DNA of 64,000 nt from Leptospira noguchii serovar Panama str. CZ214 (GCF_000306255.2 NZ_AKWY02000004.1:248001-312000); one strand, 5' to 3'. Shown: positions 23,686-37,115, counted from the first letter of the stretch. Notes: generated from the letters alone by a model not told the origin. Numbers and translations: made by a program.

Positions 23686-23774
23686 GAAATATTTTGTTAT
23701 AACTGATACAGGAGAAAACTACACGCTAAGATAAACATAAAAGTGTGTATTCAAAGAAATGTTTGCGGGCTTTT
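23672..23774 (+). promoter_or_regulatory. Possible alternative-fold leader of the AraC-type gene
   Basis: AAAAGCCCG at 23677-23685 can pair locally with CGGGC at 23672-23676, or with the perfect 9-base complement CGGGCTTTT at 23766-23774. The two pairings exclude each other and lie 77-180 bases before the start codon. This arrangement resembles an attenuator, but it is read from complementarity only. Confidence 0.3.
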
Positions 23775-23850
23775 CTCTACAAATATTTCTTCATTATAGA
23801 TAAAAAGTTTTTGGAGAAAACAGGAGTAAAAACAACAAAAGGAATTGGAT

Positions 23851-25014
23851 GTGCAAGAAGTTGAATATTATTCTTTAGCGGCGACATTGTATCTTATGAT
23901 CGCCGCATTCGGGATTTTCAAAAAAAACAAACAAAAAAATATCGGGACCCCAGTACTGTTTTTTTTAATGGCCTGTGCTTTTTGGTCTTTTACGGCTACG
24001 GTTTTTATTTCGGAAAACGTTCTCGCAAAGAAGTTAGCCCAATATTTTTACGCTTATTTTTCAATGGCGACTGCTTTCTTTTTTATGAATTTCGTGACAA
24101 ATACGAAGAAAAAAGATTTACCGTATATTTATTCTGACTTTACCACACTTCGAAAACTTCTTCTTCGCAGCTTTGCTTCCACCGCTGCAATCGTAGTTCT
24201 TTGGGACTTATTTGATGAATTCAAAATTCCTAATATTTCAGAAATAGTTTCTTTGGGAATTCTTCTATTTTTCGTTTATCTTTTCTTCCAAACCCTAGTT
24301 CTTTTATTTTCTTCTAAAAACAAGGATATATTGTTAAAAATTCTTCCGTCCATCGGTCTATTACTAGTCATCAAGCTTACAGAAGTATTTCGTTATTTCG
24401 AAGGTTCTAAAGTTATGGAGCCGATCCATACGTTCCATTATTACTTTTTAATTCTTTCTCCGATCATCCTGAGCGAATGTATTTCTATAATCTCCTCGGA
24501 TATTCAAAAAACCCAAAACAAATTTCTGTTAGACGATTCCACAAAAAACGAAGTAGACAAAAATCTTTCCCAAAGAGATTCCACTCAGGAAAAAAGATCT
24601 CTTTTAGAAGATCTGAATATTGAAAAAGTAGAAAGTAAACTCGCAGAATTGATGCAAAGTGAAAAGGTTCATCTAGATGAAGAACTTAGACTTCCTTCCT
24701 TAGCGTCAGAAATGGGTCTTTCTGTACATCACCTTTCTGCTTTTTTAAACGAACATATGGGAATGAATTTCAATACTTTTATCAATCATCATCGAGTGAA
24801 AGAAGCAAAGGTTATGTTGCTTGAAGAACCGGATCGTTCCATTCTTTCGATTGGGATGGCGGTAGGTTTTAGCTCTTCTTCCGCATTTCACAGAGCTTTT
24901 TTGAAAGAGACCAAAAAATCTCCAAAAGCTTTCAGAGAAGAGAATCTCCCCAATTATAAAAGTAAGGAAGATGAAATGGAGAACTTGGATCCAAGATACT
25001 CTCATTCAATCTAA
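23851..25014 (+). CDS. Membrane-bound AraC-family transcriptional regulator
   Basis: 387 residues from the GTG at 23851, which has AAAAGGA spaced 7 bases upstream; an in-frame TTG at 23845 is too close to that site. The first ~210 residues hold six or seven hydrophobic segments separated by short loops, a membrane sensor. A charged linker follows (about 220-265). The C-terminal ~105 residues are an AraC/XylS double helix-turn-helix, with LASEMGLSVHHLSAFLNEHM and the second-helix pattern ILSIGMAVGFSSSSAFHRAF followed by TKKSPKAFRE. It would bind DNA directly from the membrane. It is a single gene with a structured leader; target and signal unknown. Confidence 0.85.
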   Translation: MQEVEYYSLAATLYLMIAAFGIFKKNKQKNIGTPVLFFLMACAFWSFTATVFISENVLAKKLAQYFYAYFSMATAFFFMNFVTNTKKKDLPYIYSDFTTLRKLLLRSFASTAAIVVLWDLFDEFKIPNISEIVSLGILLFFVYLFFQTLVLLFSSKNKDILLKILPSIGLLLVIKLTEVFRYFEGSKVMEPIHTFHYYFLILSPIILSECISIISSDIQKTQNKFLLDDSTKNEVDKNLSQRDSTQEKRSLLEDLNIEKVESKLAELMQSEKVHLDEELRLPSLASEMGLSVHHLSAFLNEHMGMNFNTFINHHRVKEAKVMLLEEPDRSILSIGMAVGFSSSSAFHRAFLKETKKSPKAFREENLPNYKSKEDEMENLDPRYSHSI

Positions 25015-25506
25015 GAATTGTGCCAAAATCCATTTGTAATTGAATTAAAACGAAGTAGTTCCTACAAATTTAAGTTTTAAATCAAATTTAAAATCTCGTT
25101 TCGTATAAATTTCTAAACGTTTCGAGGATTTTAAATCCGATTGGTACTAAATAAGTCTGGGCGGGTTCAGATCCGCTCCATTTTTTCACGCAGAAAAGTA
25201 GAAAAATAAATTCTATCGAAAACACTCCCAAAGTCCTAAAGTCGCCCGATAATAAAGCTTTGTGGAGTTTCCAAGGTCGCCGTCCAGAAAAACGAATAAT
25301 AACTTTATAAAATCAAAATATTCTAAATAATTTTATTTCGGCCAAAGAATTCATGATTGTTTTTCTGAAAAGAACTTTGCAGATCAATCTCAAATGTGAA
25401 AACTACTGCAAATCATGATTTTACAAACAAATTCTGAATTTGTAGGGACTTATACTTTTAGAAAATTCTTTCTCATTTTTTTTATGCCGAACTTTCATTA
25501 AAAAAT

Positions 25507-25606
25507 AAAATTGTTGAAAAATTGCATAATGGCAATTAACAAAACTGCTTCAATTGACCGTTTCTATCAAAGAGACACTGTGAAGGATTCATCTTTCAAT
25601 AACTCT
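25507..25606 (-). repeat. MITE-like palindromic element, copy 8 (reversed)
   Basis: About 100 bp: AAAATTGTTGAAAAATTGC to ATCTTTCAATAACTCTAAT. The interior TTAACAAAACTGCTTCAATT is the reverse complement of that in the plus-oriented copies. Confidence 0.7.
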
Positions 25607-25770
25607 AATATTTCAATCTGGTAATAATCTCAAAATGGGAACCTCATGCAAAATTCGATTTTTACTTCGAACTATATAATAGAATATTAAAATTCTATTA
25701 AAGCGGATTTCACTACAAGTCATCTTAAAAATATTTTATTTTTGCTTAAAATGTAGATTCTGATTATTCT

Positions 25771-25984
25771 AAGAACTTATCCCAAAACCTAAAAGAATTT
25801 ATGCGATAATTTTTTAGAAATTTTTACTAAAATGCAGTAGTTCCTACAAATTAAGTCTCATTTGATAATTTGCGAACTTTCAAGCAGTTTTAATCTCGTT
25901 GAATTTTCATAGTAGTTCCCACATTTTGTGTAACTCAGCAAACACCTCTATGGATCGGTATTTAGGATTTGAAAAACAAGTTCT
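25771..25984 (+). repeat. Family-3 dispersed element (long form)
   Basis: Begins AAGAACTTATCCCAAAACCT; the right end, ATTTAGGATTTGAAAAACAA followed by GTTCT, is diverged. The interior has GTAGTTCCTACAAATTAAGT, TTAATCTCGTTGAATTTTC, GTAGTTCCCACATTTTG and TCTATGGATCGGTATTTAGG. Confidence 0.7.
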
Positions 25985-26124
25985 AAAATATTTTTGAGAT
26001 AGCTTGCAAGATATTCTTTTTGTAACGCCCTTGGATAAGAGTTCCTTTTTATAAATTCCAGTAGTAGTTCAAAATCGCAACAACATGTTTCTAAATTTTT
26101 AATATACAACTTTCAGCGTAAATC

Positions 26125-27087
26125 TTATGAATGAGAACGACTTCTTCCTATTATCGTATATAAACCTTTCGCTACCGTTTGAAGCATTCTAGTCATAACT
26201 CCTTTCAATTTAATTTTAAGAAATAATTCTAAAACGAGTTCTTTAAGTGCAAGATCAAATGGTAAATTATAATTGTTCCATAAAATCGTAAAATGAAACG
26301 GATAACTTTGTTCTGGTTTATTCTGAGAATTAGGGGCGAAATGAATCAGAGTACCTTCTACAATCGTTTCATCCTGATTGATATGTTTAAATTCCACATA
26401 AATTCGAACCCTATTTTTAAGAAAAGGAAGAGGAATTACCTGCAACCCGGCAAGTTCAGACCAGGTGATGTCGTTTAAAGATAAAAACCCTCTCGTTTCC
26501 CCGCCTAAAACTCCTATCTTGAGTGTCCCTCTTTTTCCAAGTCTACAAAACCCGCTTTTAGTCCTGAAAAGAATTTCAAGAGGAGAACCGGAATCCATAT
26601 ATCCGCCTTCAATCGATATATCGTGCAATTGAATTGAATAAGTAGGGGTTAAAGTTTTATCCACGATGGAAATCGATCCATTTTCTATTTTCATATTTTG
26701 GAATACGATTTTTCCCCGTTTAGGCATCAATCCTATTTTTTTCTGGGGACTTATTATGTTTGTGTAATCCATATGAAAATTTTTGAATATACAAAAAGGG
26801 ATACTCAGCTTACCCTTAAAAAGCGAAAAAAAATCTATCTTTAAATTTAAAAAAGAAACCCTTGCATATACTTGATCCGTTTTTAATATTCCCGGAAATT
26901 CGATCGTACAGTTTTTAGAGATTACGTAAAAAATAGGTAAAAGTATTCCGGAAGAGATCCATTTGAACTTAAAATGTCGGAAGGAAAAAAAATTAATCAG
27001 AAGTTGTAATACAGGACCAGATACTAAAAACTGTAAACCCGTATATACAATTAAAAAATAAAATAACGCCTCCCAAATCCAATTCAT
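26125..27087 (-). CDS. Membrane-anchored AsmA-like hypothetical protein
   Basis: 320 residues from the ATG at 27087. A GTG at 27132 would add 15 polar residues before the membrane segment and lacks a ribosome site, so it is less likely. Residues ~1-35 form a single N-terminal membrane helix ([20 protein letters not shown]). The remainder is beta-rich with patterns such as [20 protein letters not shown] and [14 protein letters not shown], like the AsmA/DUF748 proteins that act in envelope lipid transport or assembly. The end is helical and basic. It is 111 bases downstream of a TerB-like gene on the same strand, so probably in one operon. Confidence 0.55.
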   Translation of the reverse strand: MNWIWEALFYFLIVYTGLQFLVSGPVLQLLINFFSFRHFKFKWISSGILLPIFYVISKNCTIEFPGILKTDQVYARVSFLNLKIDFFSLFKGKLSIPFCIFKNFHMDYTNIISPQKKIGLMPKRGKIVFQNMKIENGSISIVDKTLTPTYSIQLHDISIEGGYMDSGSPLEILFRTKSGFCRLGKRGTLKIGVLGGETRGFLSLNDITWSELAGLQVIPLPFLKNRVRIYVEFKHINQDETIVEGTLIHFAPNSQNKPEQSYPFHFTILWNNYNLPFDLALKELVLELFLKIKLKGVMTRMLQTVAKGLYTIIGRSRSHS

Positions 27088-27198
27088 AAGGATTTTACCC
27101 GCAGGAAGGTCATCACGTGGAACGTTATGCACTCTTTTTGGATGGAAAAATTTTCGGTTTTAAAAAAAACCGAAAAGAAAAAAAGATCGTTGAGATAC

Positions 27199-29966
<2,768 letters not shown>

Positions 29967-30837
29967 GCGGCTGTGGGACGTTATTTAGATTTATTTATAT
30001 AAGTCTATATCCTTTGCCTATATAAATCTACATTCGAAATTTAGAATATATTTTTGAGAATAGGATGAACTTGCATGCACAAGTTCTATACTGAGGGTCG
30101 AATTGTAAAACATAGTTTCAGAAATACCAATCATATCATAATTCTATAAAATACCGACCTACAACTGCTTTCCTAAAAATCTCAAGTGGCTTCACATTTT
30201 ACTGTCTTATTTGTTGTAAGATTTTTATTTTAACGTAAATTCGATGTAAGTGATTCGTTTTATAAAACCAAATCTTTTCGTAAAAATAATTTGTGGGAAC
30301 TACTGCAAATTACGATTTTACAAACAAATTCTAAAATTGTAGGAACTCATACTTTTAGAAAATTCTTTCTTACACCGAACTCATGTTAATTTAAAAATCG
30401 ATTTCGAAAGCAAAACTGCTAAATTTGTATTAGTTCCCACATCTAAAAATTCTAAGGTTAGTTCTTACTAAAAGAATTCAATATTTTTTAATGAAACAGT
30501 TTTTACGATGAAAATCTATCTTACTCAATTTTATAGAAATCAATAGTTGTTCCGACAAACAACTGAAAACAAAAAAGAGTTGATTCTTTTTAAAATAAAA
30601 CTCGGACAGACCATCATTCAAAATAAACACAATAGAATTTACTCCTTTCGGATTATACAAAAACTTGTAACAGGTTCTTGCAGTTTAACTTTCAATCCAG
30701 TAAACTTTAAGTTCTAGAATAAATTCAAAATAAGATTACGAAAAAATGAAAATTCGGATTGTATGTTTTAATCAAAATCAGAATATTCCATTTCGGAAAA
30801 CAAAACAATAAGACAAACTCTGGAACTCATTCATCAT
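29967..30837. other. 870-base gap upstream of glnD
   Basis: No supported gene. An AT-rich inverted repeat (TAGATTTATTTATATA / TATATAAATCTA, about 29987-30033) follows metG and may end its transcript. A family-2 element lies at 30230-30389. The final 200 bases upstream of glnD are AT-rich. Confidence 0.5.
30230..30389 (+). repeat. Family-2 element of the TGTGGGAACT type
   Basis: 160 bp: TTAACGTAAATTCGATGTAA at the left and TTACACCGAACTCATGTTAA at the right. Interior TTTGTGGGAACTACTGCAAA and TGTAGGAACTCATACTTTTA. Confidence 0.7.
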
Positions 30838-33471
30838 ATGCCTTTACAATTAGATATAACCTACAGTTTTCAAAGACTCTTAGAAAAGAGTAAAAACGTA
30901 GACGGACGACTCGTCTCGAGACAACTCACACATATTGTAGATTCTTTTATACTCTCCAAGTTTGAAAGTTCAAAAGTCGGATTAAAATCCGGAGACGAAC
31001 TCTGTATCGTTGCAATGGGAGGGTATGGAAGAATGGAAATGGCACCTCATTCCGATATCGACCTGCTGTATTTACATAACGGAATCAAAGAAGAAAGATT
31101 AGAAACGATCATTTCCAAGATCAACACTTATCTATACGATTCCGGAAAAGAAGTCGGACATTCCTGTAGAACGATCAAAGAATGTTTTCGATATTTAGAT
31201 GATATGTCTACTTATCACGCTTTTTTAGACGCCCGTTTTCTTGCCGGATCAAAATCTTTATTCGAAAAGTTTAAAACGAATTTTCTGGAAAAACTTCCAG
31301 TAAAATTAACAAAACGTTATAATGAAATCAAAGAAGAAATTTTAACCTCTCGGTTTCTCAACGAAGAACGTCCAATTTTGTTAAGCGAACCAAATCTAAA
31401 AACGGATCTTTGCGGACTTCGAGACATACAATATATGTTTTGGATGGAAAAACCATTTCGCAACCTTCCGTCTTTAAGTGGATTATCCATACTTCCCGCT
31501 TTTCAAAGGGGAGAAGTTCAGCTTCTACAGGAAGCTTATGATTTTATTCTACGCGTAAGAATTGCAATGCATACGGTCACTTCTAGAAAAACGGATCGAT
31601 TGGATCTAAATCTTCAACAAGAAGTCGCAGAGTATTTAGGTTACGGCAAAAAAGAAGAACTCTCTTCTGTTGAAAAATTTATGCACGTATTATATCGCCA
31701 TCAGAAAAATATCTACTTTATCATTCGCATTTACTTAGATTCTATTCTCGAAAAAAGAGGAAGCTCAAAAGGAGAACGCTTTTCCTACGAAGATCTTAAT
31801 TTTTTTAAAATAGGAGATACCGTTTTTCCTCCGGTAACAGGAACCTTATTTACAAATCCGCATACAATTTATAGAGACGTTATGCGTTCTTTTAGAATGA
31901 TTCAGGAAAAAAATCTACAAGTTTCCGGAACTTTATTAAACGAATTTAGGTTTGCGTCAAATTTTTTAGACGATGACTTTAAGTATTCATCCGAAGTAAA
32001 TGAGGAATTTTTAAAAATCCTGAGAACTCCTTTTCGAAGAGGAAAAATTTTGAAGTTAATGCACGAATCAGGAGTTTTAGGAGCGATTTTACCAGAATTC
32101 GGCGCCTGTACCAACTTCCCTCTGTTCAGTTATCACCACGAATACACTGTGGACGAACATACATTATTAATTTTGCATGAACTCGACCTTTTAGATCAAG
32201 GAGAATTTCAAGACGAGGAAATTCAAAAAACCTACAACGAATGTTCCAAGATTGAACTTTTGGCGCTTGCAATTTTATTACACGACGCCGGTAAAGTAAA
32301 AGAAGGAGACCATTCCGAATACGGAGCAGAACTAGTTATATCTCTGGGAGACAGATTAGGACTTGACGAAGAAGATACTGACTTGTGTCGCTTTTTAGTA
32401 GAAAAACATACTATCATGTCGGAATTAAGTTCTAAAAGAGATATAGGTGATCCAAAATTAATCCTCGATTTTGCAAGAATTGTAGGAAGCAGAGAAAGAT
32501 TAAGAAAACTTTATATTCTTACCGTAATAGACACTAAGTCTGTCGGGACCGGAGTACTTACCAATTGGAAAAGTGCAATTTTAAACACACTCTATCAAAA
32601 TACAATTCCCTATCTTGCAGGAGATTCCAAAGATAATTTCGAAGAAACAGGACCTACTCGAGAGATTCAGTTAGAAAATCTAAAAAATTATTTAATCTAC
32701 AAAGAAGATTTAAGTGAAGCGATCTCTCGATCCATTGTAGAGTTCGCCAACCAAGTTGCTCCATCTTCTTATCTAAATACGGTATCTAATCGCAAAATAT
32801 TAAGAAATTTTAAATCGATTGGAACACTAGCACAAAATCCTGTTCTTATAACAATCTTTGAAACGGAACAAGATCCAGCGTTTGTTACAATTGATGTAGT
32901 TACATCAAATCAGCCGGAAATACTTTTAGATCTATCTTGTGCCATTTCTTCCGAAGGACTGAGTCTTTTAGGAATGAAAAGTTATACTCTCGAAGAATAT
33001 TGGATCACAACGGTTCAATTGACCGATTCTACTGGGGGAGGAAACATTCCACAAGGTAAACTAGATCGGATCGAAAACAAACTCAAATCCATCTCGTCTG
33101 GAAATTTAAAACGTGAAAGTATCGCGTTCCAGAGAACGGATTGGAACCCTAGAAAACCAACGCCTGAAAGTATAGTCAATCGTTCCGTTCAATTTTATAA
33201 CGAGGATCTTCCAGACGTAACAATTATGGAAGTTAGAATGCCAGATGTTGTAGGTCTGGTTTATAGAATTCTTCAAATCATTCTTTATCTAGATCTTAAG
33301 GTTCGTTACTTGAGAGTTTCAACAAGCGCCGACTACGCGTACGATTCTTTTTATCTTCAAACATCTAATGGCTGTAAACTGGAAGATCAGAGTTTACTCT
33401 TGAAATTAAAAGAAAAAATTCTTACCCTCCAGCTTGGGGAAAAAATATTAGAAGAAGTTTCTATTACTTAA
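30838..33471 (+). CDS. glnD: GlnD, PII uridylyltransferase/uridylyl-removing enzyme
   Basis: 877 residues with the four expected parts. The nucleotidyltransferase core has [18 protein letters not shown] (60-77). A helical UTase region follows. The HD hydrolase domain has [11 protein letters not shown] (about 434) and [13 protein letters not shown] (about 480). Two ACT domains end the protein ([20 protein letters not shown] and [20 protein letters not shown]). In other bacteria GlnD senses glutamine through the ACT domains and modifies the PII protein to control nitrogen assimilation. No glnB or amt gene is in this window. Slightly shorter than the E. coli enzyme (890). Isolated gene. Confidence 0.93.
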   Translation: MPLQLDITYSFQRLLEKSKNVDGRLVSRQLTHIVDSFILSKFESSKVGLKSGDELCIVAMGGYGRMEMAPHSDIDLLYLHNGIKEERLETIISKINTYLYDSGKEVGHSCRTIKECFRYLDDMSTYHAFLDARFLAGSKSLFEKFKTNFLEKLPVKLTKRYNEIKEEILTSRFLNEERPILLSEPNLKTDLCGLRDIQYMFWMEKPFRNLPSLSGLSILPAFQRGEVQLLQEAYDFILRVRIAMHTVTSRKTDRLDLNLQQEVAEYLGYGKKEELSSVEKFMHVLYRHQKNIYFIIRIYLDSILEKRGSSKGERFSYEDLNFFKIGDTVFPPVTGTLFTNPHTIYRDVMRSFRMIQEKNLQVSGTLLNEFRFASNFLDDDFKYSSEVNEEFLKILRTPFRRGKILKLMHESGVLGAILPEFGACTNFPLFSYHHEYTVDEHTLLILHELDLLDQGEFQDEEIQKTYNECSKIELLALAILLHDAGKVKEGDHSEYGAELVISLGDRLGLDEEDTDLCRFLVEKHTIMSELSSKRDIGDPKLILDFARIVGSRERLRKLYILTVIDTKSVGTGVLTNWKSAILNTLYQNTIPYLAGDSKDNFEETGPTREIQLENLKNYLIYKEDLSEAISRSIVEFANQVAPSSYLNTVSNRKILRNFKSIGTLAQNPVLITIFETEQDPAFVTIDVVTSNQPEILLDLSCAISSEGLSLLGMKSYTLEEYWITTVQLTDSTGGGNIPQGKLDRIENKLKSISSGNLKRESIAFQRTDWNPRKPTPESIVNRSVQFYNEDLPDVTIMEVRMPDVVGLVYRILQIILYLDLKVRYLRVSTSADYAYDSFYLQTSNGCKLEDQSLLLKLKEKILTLQLGEKILEEVSIT

Positions 33472-33516
33472 ACGGAAAATCATTTCTTAATTTATAAACT
33501 AGAATACAAAATATTT

Positions 33517-34062
33517 TTATATCTTAACCAAAAAGTCATACCCGATTTCAATTTCTTCTTTTGCTTTTATAAATAAAAGAGACGGTTTTTCGAGATTAAA
33601 ATCAGAAAATCGAATATTCACTTTTCCAAATATATGAATTTGACCAACTCCATTTGGCTCAACTTTTCCAGAAGATTGAAAGTCACGAGTAAATCCATGA
33701 ATAGTAAGTTTACCACGGATCAAATATGTTTCACCAACTGCATCTACGGATTCTACAACAACTATGATTTCCGGAGTATTAGGATAGCCTAAAATTTCCG
33801 TAATATGAGAATCTCTGTTTTCATCTCCGGAATGAATTTTCAAAATCGGAATTTTAATTCCAAAAGGAGAATTTAATTTATAAACGGTTCCGTTTGTTTG
33901 AATTTGAGGAGAATCTATTTGTATTTCCGTACAAATTCCGTGAACTTCTTTCATAGGATGAATCGCCAAAAAAGTGATTTCTTTTTTGAGGATCTCTGAC
34001 GCGTAACTTTGGGACGTCAGAAAAATCAAAAACGATAAAACGACTTGGTTAAGATGTTTCAT
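33517..34062 (-). CDS. Exported YceI-like protein
   Basis: 181 residues. AAGGAAT lies 8 bases before the ATG. Residues 1-21 are a signal peptide ending SYAS. The mature part follows the YceI/lipocalin-like beta-barrel, with the family segment SGDENRDSHITEILGYPNTP and the later GKLTIHGFTRDF. YceI proteins bind an isoprenoid chain such as a polyprenyl quinone in the periplasm. It starts 13 bases after the b561-like gene on the same strand, an arrangement like E. coli yceJ-yceI. No family signature is missing, but ligand identity is inference. Confidence 0.75.
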   Translation of the reverse strand: MKHLNQVVLSFLIFLTSQSYASEILKKEITFLAIHPMKEVHGICTEIQIDSPQIQTNGTVYKLNSPFGIKIPILKIHSGDENRDSHITEILGYPNTPEIIVVVESVDAVGETYLIRGKLTIHGFTRDFQSSGKVEPNGVGQIHIFGKVNIRFSDFNLEKPSLLFIKAKEEIEIGYDFLVKI

Positions 34063-34075
34063 ATATTAATATTCC

Positions 34076-34810
34076 TTAAAATGTAATTACAAACAAAGAC
34101 AAAGTAAAGGCCCCAAAACCCGCCCATCCTACTTGCTGCATATCTCTCGCCGCTTCGGGTCCGTGTTTTTCGATCCTTTGCCCCAAAGAAGGTAAAATCA
34201 ACATCGCCGCCAAATGCAAAGGAATTAAGGCTTTGTGAGCAAAAATGGGGCTATAAATATTTACGTCGGAATCTTCCGAATCTACAACTCTCTGAGGAGC
34301 AAAAAAAGCCAAACCAGCAGTTAAAAGATACATTCCAAAAGTAGAATATGCTAATTGTTTATGAAAACTTCCGGAATGTTTCGCTTCCCATTCTTCGTTA
34401 GATTTTAATACAAAATATAAAGGGAGATTATTTGCAGGATCCTTAAAAAGAAAATACGTGGCGGCAATACTATTTTGATCTAAACCTTGAAACAAAGAAA
34501 CCGAATAAAGCGGATCATTGTTCGAATATTCCGGATGTGTAAAAAGCAAAATTTTTGCATATTCATCCGACTTTCTATATAAGCTATCTTTTGCCTTTTC
34601 ACCTTCCAAGTTTGTAGCCAACCAAAGTCCTAATGTGATAAAACCTGAAAGTTGATGAAAATCCAACATTTTTCTTCGAGTTAAAATCCCTTCCTTAGTT
34701 GTTTTAGAATTCGACTTTACCGAAATCGTAGGAGTTACGACTTGAGCACCTAACGCACTCCAGACGAAAAAGCTAGATAACAATAAAATTAAAAACCTTT
34801 TTAGAATCAT
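34076..34810 (-). CDS. Cytochrome b561-like membrane protein
   Basis: 244 residues. AGAGGA sits 5 bases before the ATG. A signal or first membrane helix (3-22) is followed by four or so helices with histidines near their ends: LDFHQLSGFITLGLW, HKQLAYSTFGMYLLT and HKALIPLHLAAMLI. That spacing suits a b-type haem membrane protein, and the next gene on the same strand is YceI-like, as with yceJ (cytochrome b561) and yceI in E. coli. The loop at about 70-130 is longer than usual. Haem binding is inferred from His placement and context. Confidence 0.5.
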   Translation of the reverse strand: MILKRFLILLLSSFFVWSALGAQVVTPTISVKSNSKTTKEGILTRRKMLDFHQLSGFITLGLWLATNLEGEKAKDSLYRKSDEYAKILLFTHPEYSNNDPLYSVSLFQGLDQNSIAATYFLFKDPANNLPLYFVLKSNEEWEAKHSGSFHKQLAYSTFGMYLLTAGLAFFAPQRVVDSEDSDVNIYSPIFAHKALIPLHLAAMLILPSLGQRIEKHGPEAARDMQQVGWAGFGAFTLSLFVITF

Positions 34811-35243
34811 AATAATCCTCTTTTGGTCTTTAAAGAGTATAAAGGAATATTTCTTTTATACAACAAAATTCTGTAGATTTTTTCAAAACGAATGATTCAA
34901 GAATTACTTTTTCGTCTATAAAGAAAAACGAATTCTTTAGATAGATTTCAAAAAATGATATCGAGTATTTTATTTTTTAAGAAATCTTTATATAATTCGA
35001 AATATTAGAGTTTTTGAAAAATTCCATTTCAGTTAACAAAACTGCTTTAATCGACCGTTTCGATGAAACAAAGGCAAATGGAGATTCATTTTTCAATAAT
35101 TCTAATAAAGTTTTTAGAAAACCTATATTTACTATCAAAAATAAATTATAGATCTTACAAAAATGCATAAACATTATAAATTAAGATTATTTTGAAATTT
35201 ATAAATTTTTAAGAAGTAAATTCTACATTCTAACTTTTGAATG
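34811..35243. other. Gap between two minus-strand genes
   Basis: No gene. One palindromic element (35007) and AT-rich flanks. The promoter of the b561-like/YceI pair should be at the left side of this gap. Confidence 0.5.
35007..35103 (-). repeat. MITE-like palindromic element, copy 9 (reversed)
   Basis: 97 bp: AGAGTTTTTGAAAAATTCC to CATTTTTCAATAATTCT. The internal TTAACAAAACTGCTTTAATC identifies the reversed orientation. Confidence 0.7.
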
Positions 35244-36209
35244 TCACAATTTTAAAACCGGCATCTCTTTGAGTCCTTGACTAACCGTCAATAGGGGAGA
35301 ATAACCTAAATCTTTTTTAGCGTTATCTATTTTAATCGTACAATCTCTGGACATAATACTTGCACTAAAACGGGTCAAAGGAGGTTCGTTTTTAATCCAG
35401 AATAATTTCCAAACCGCTTCTACAACCCTTGCTAAAAAACGTGCTAGCCATCCTGGAATTGAACGATTTGGTGCCGTTACTTTTTGAGTTGTTAGTAGAG
35501 ATTCTAAAAAATTACGAAAATTGAATATTTCATCATCTGTTACGAAATACGATTTACCTCCTTGACCTTTGGTAAGAGCAAGTTCGATTGCATGTACTAA
35601 GTTATAAATATGAGTTGTACTGGTTAGAGCTTTTCCGTCGTCGATCCAAGAAAATTTTCCTTCCGCAATCATCTTCAAAAGAATTGGAAGGACAGTTTTA
35701 TCTCCCGGTCCCCAAATCAAACGAGGACGAATCGAAAGCGTCTGCATCTCCGAAGAATTGGCTTTTAATACTAATTTTTCCGCTTCGGCTTTGGTTTTAG
35801 AATAAGGAAAGGGAGAGTTTTTCGGATAAGGATAAGATTCGTCTATATTGATCATCGGTTGCCCATAAAAAAGTGCCGCTTCGGTTCCAATAAAAATAAA
35901 TCGCCTAACACCCGCTTTACGAGATGCTTCTAAAAGTTGAGCGGTTCCTTCCACGTTTACTTTCCAGAAATCTCGGAAAGGTCCCCATTGTTCCACATAA
36001 GCCGCGCTATGAATGACTATGTCTATTCCTTGTAGAGAACTTGGATCCACCGAATTGAGTTCGCATCGAACCGGTTTTCCTCCTGCTTTGGATACGATTG
36101 AATCCGTTTTTTCAGATCGAGACATCGCCAAAATGGTATGTTTTTTGGATAAAATCCGAGTTGCGGCATCTCCTACAAAACCGGAAGCTCCTGTTATAAA
36201 AATTTTCAT
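35244..36209 (-). CDS. NAD(P)-dependent extended-SDR oxidoreductase/epimerase
   Basis: 321 residues with GGGAGAA before the ATG. The Rossmann motif is FITGASGFVG (4-13), and the active-site PYSKTKAEAEK gives YxxxK. Position and the VNVEGTAQLLEASRKAGVRR segment fit the extended SDR class of nucleotide-sugar epimerases and 3-beta-hydroxysteroid-type dehydrogenases. C-terminal residues ~240-275 contain an amphipathic stretch (GWLARFLARVVEAVWKLFWI) that may touch the membrane, which is more like the sterol/lipid branch. Substrate not determinable. Isolated gene. Confidence 0.8.
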   Translation of the reverse strand: MKIFITGASGFVGDAATRILSKKHTILAMSRSEKTDSIVSKAGGKPVRCELNSVDPSSLQGIDIVIHSAAYVEQWGPFRDFWKVNVEGTAQLLEASRKAGVRRFIFIGTEAALFYGQPMINIDESYPYPKNSPFPYSKTKAEAEKLVLKANSSEMQTLSIRPRLIWGPGDKTVLPILLKMIAEGKFSWIDDGKALTSTTHIYNLVHAIELALTKGQGGKSYFVTDDEIFNFRNFLESLLTTQKVTAPNRSIPGWLARFLARVVEAVWKLFWIKNEPPLTRFSASIMSRDCTIKIDNAKKDLGYSPLLTVSQGLKEMPVLKL

Positions 36210-36349
36210 TTTTTTTTATTCTCCCTAAAAAGCCCAGATAATTGATTTATTTTTTATATTTAAAAATATTGATTTTCTAATATTTCTTTTATACACAATG
36301 CCATTTGTAAAAATTTCGATATTACTCTTAAAAGTATTTTCTATAAAAT

Positions 36350-36451
36350 AGAGTTTTTGAAAAATTTCATAGTGACGATCAATAAAACTGCTTCAACCGA
36401 CCGTTTCCATGAAACAGAAACTAAGTGGCGAATTAATTTTTCAAAAACTCT
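36350..36451 (-). repeat. MITE-like palindromic element, copy 10 (reversed)
   Basis: 102 bp: AGAGTTTTTGAAAAATTTC to TTTTTCAAAAACTCT. Both ends carry the same T-for-G change, keeping the palindrome. TA flank on both sides. Confidence 0.8.
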
Positions 36452-36671
36452 AATCTAAAATAAATGACTGTACAATCAAATTTTTGCATAAAATCTTCGT
36501 TTCACGACCTTGATTCATCAAATCCAAAATTCATTTTTTGTAGGTTCCTTAAACTGTGTCAAAAATTGTCTAACCCAAACTCTAATAGAAATCCTTTTTT
36601 GCAAGTCTTAACAAAACTTAGTAGTTCCCACTGATTTATGTGTCTCTTTAAAAACTATACCGTTTTGAATA

Positions 36672-36906
36672 AAGAGCTTGTCCCAGAATCTCAAAAATTT
36701 TTACGATCATTCTTTAGAAATTTTCAATAAAATGCAGTAGTTCCCCACAAATTTAGGTCTCATTTGTCAACTTTCGAGAATTCTAATCTCGTTAAATTTT
36801 CGTAATAGTTCCCACAATTTACAGAACTTGGCGTCTCACTTCTACACTCAACAGTAACTCAGCAAACATCTCTCTATGGATCGGTGTTTAGGTTTTGGAT
36901 AAGTTC
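36672..36906 (+). repeat. Family-3 dispersed element (longest copy)
   Basis: AAGAGCTTGTCCCAGAATCT at the left; TTTAGGTTTTGGATAAGTTC at the right. Interior shared with 25771, plus an extra ~30 bases near 36825-36855. Confidence 0.7.
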
Positions 36907-36943
36907 AAAGTTAAAAGCTGTAAGAACTCCTACACTTTAAGTT

Positions 36944-37115
36944 TTAACGTGAATTAACGCGAAAGGGATCGATGCGAGGTAAATAAATTGAAGCTAAAGA
37001 TGATTATTGTATAACGTTTTCTATATACAATTTATTGACCAGAGCTGAGAGCCCGGTCCGGCTGCCTGTGGCAAGCCGGATTCGCCCTGATTTTCTTAGG
37101 CTCTGTCCACGTTAA
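36944..37115 (-). repeat. Family-2 element, long type, reversed
   Basis: TTAACGTGAATTAACGCGAA, AGGGATCGATGCGAGG, then AATAAATTG / CAATTTATTGACC, GAGCCCGGTCCGGCTGCC and TGTGGCAAGCCGGATTCGCC. Ends CTCTGTCCACGTTAA. Same blocks as at 2253 in reverse. Confidence 0.75.

Larger units (their letters stand above)
22643..23850. other. Divergent 1.2-kb intergenic region
   Basis: No gene. It contains a family-3 element (22790-22917), a family-2 element (22919-23123) directly next to it, then about 500 bases of very AT-rich sequence. The final 200 bases hold a hairpin and a complementary downstream segment in the leader of the AraC-type gene (described separately). Confidence 0.55.
25015..26124. other. 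1.1-kb gap between convergent genes
   Basis: No supported gene. It contains a family-2-like tract (about 25345-25500), a reversed palindromic element (25507) and a long family-3 element (25771). Confidence 0.55.

Noticed and set aside
24745..25005. 86-residue minus-strand frame
   Set aside because: Antisense to the AraC-type DNA-binding domain, which has clear coding signatures.
25190..25310. Short frame ending SPDNKALWSFQGRRPEKR
   Set aside because: Coding-like for only ~20 residues, with no start or ribosome site and no family; too little to support a gene.
29987..30033. Riboswitch-like structure after metG
   Set aside because: Only a plain AT-rich inverted repeat; better read as a weak terminator or chance pairing.
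30478..30660. 60-residue minus-strand frame
   Set aside because: AT-rich intergenic region, no ribosome site, no family resemblance.
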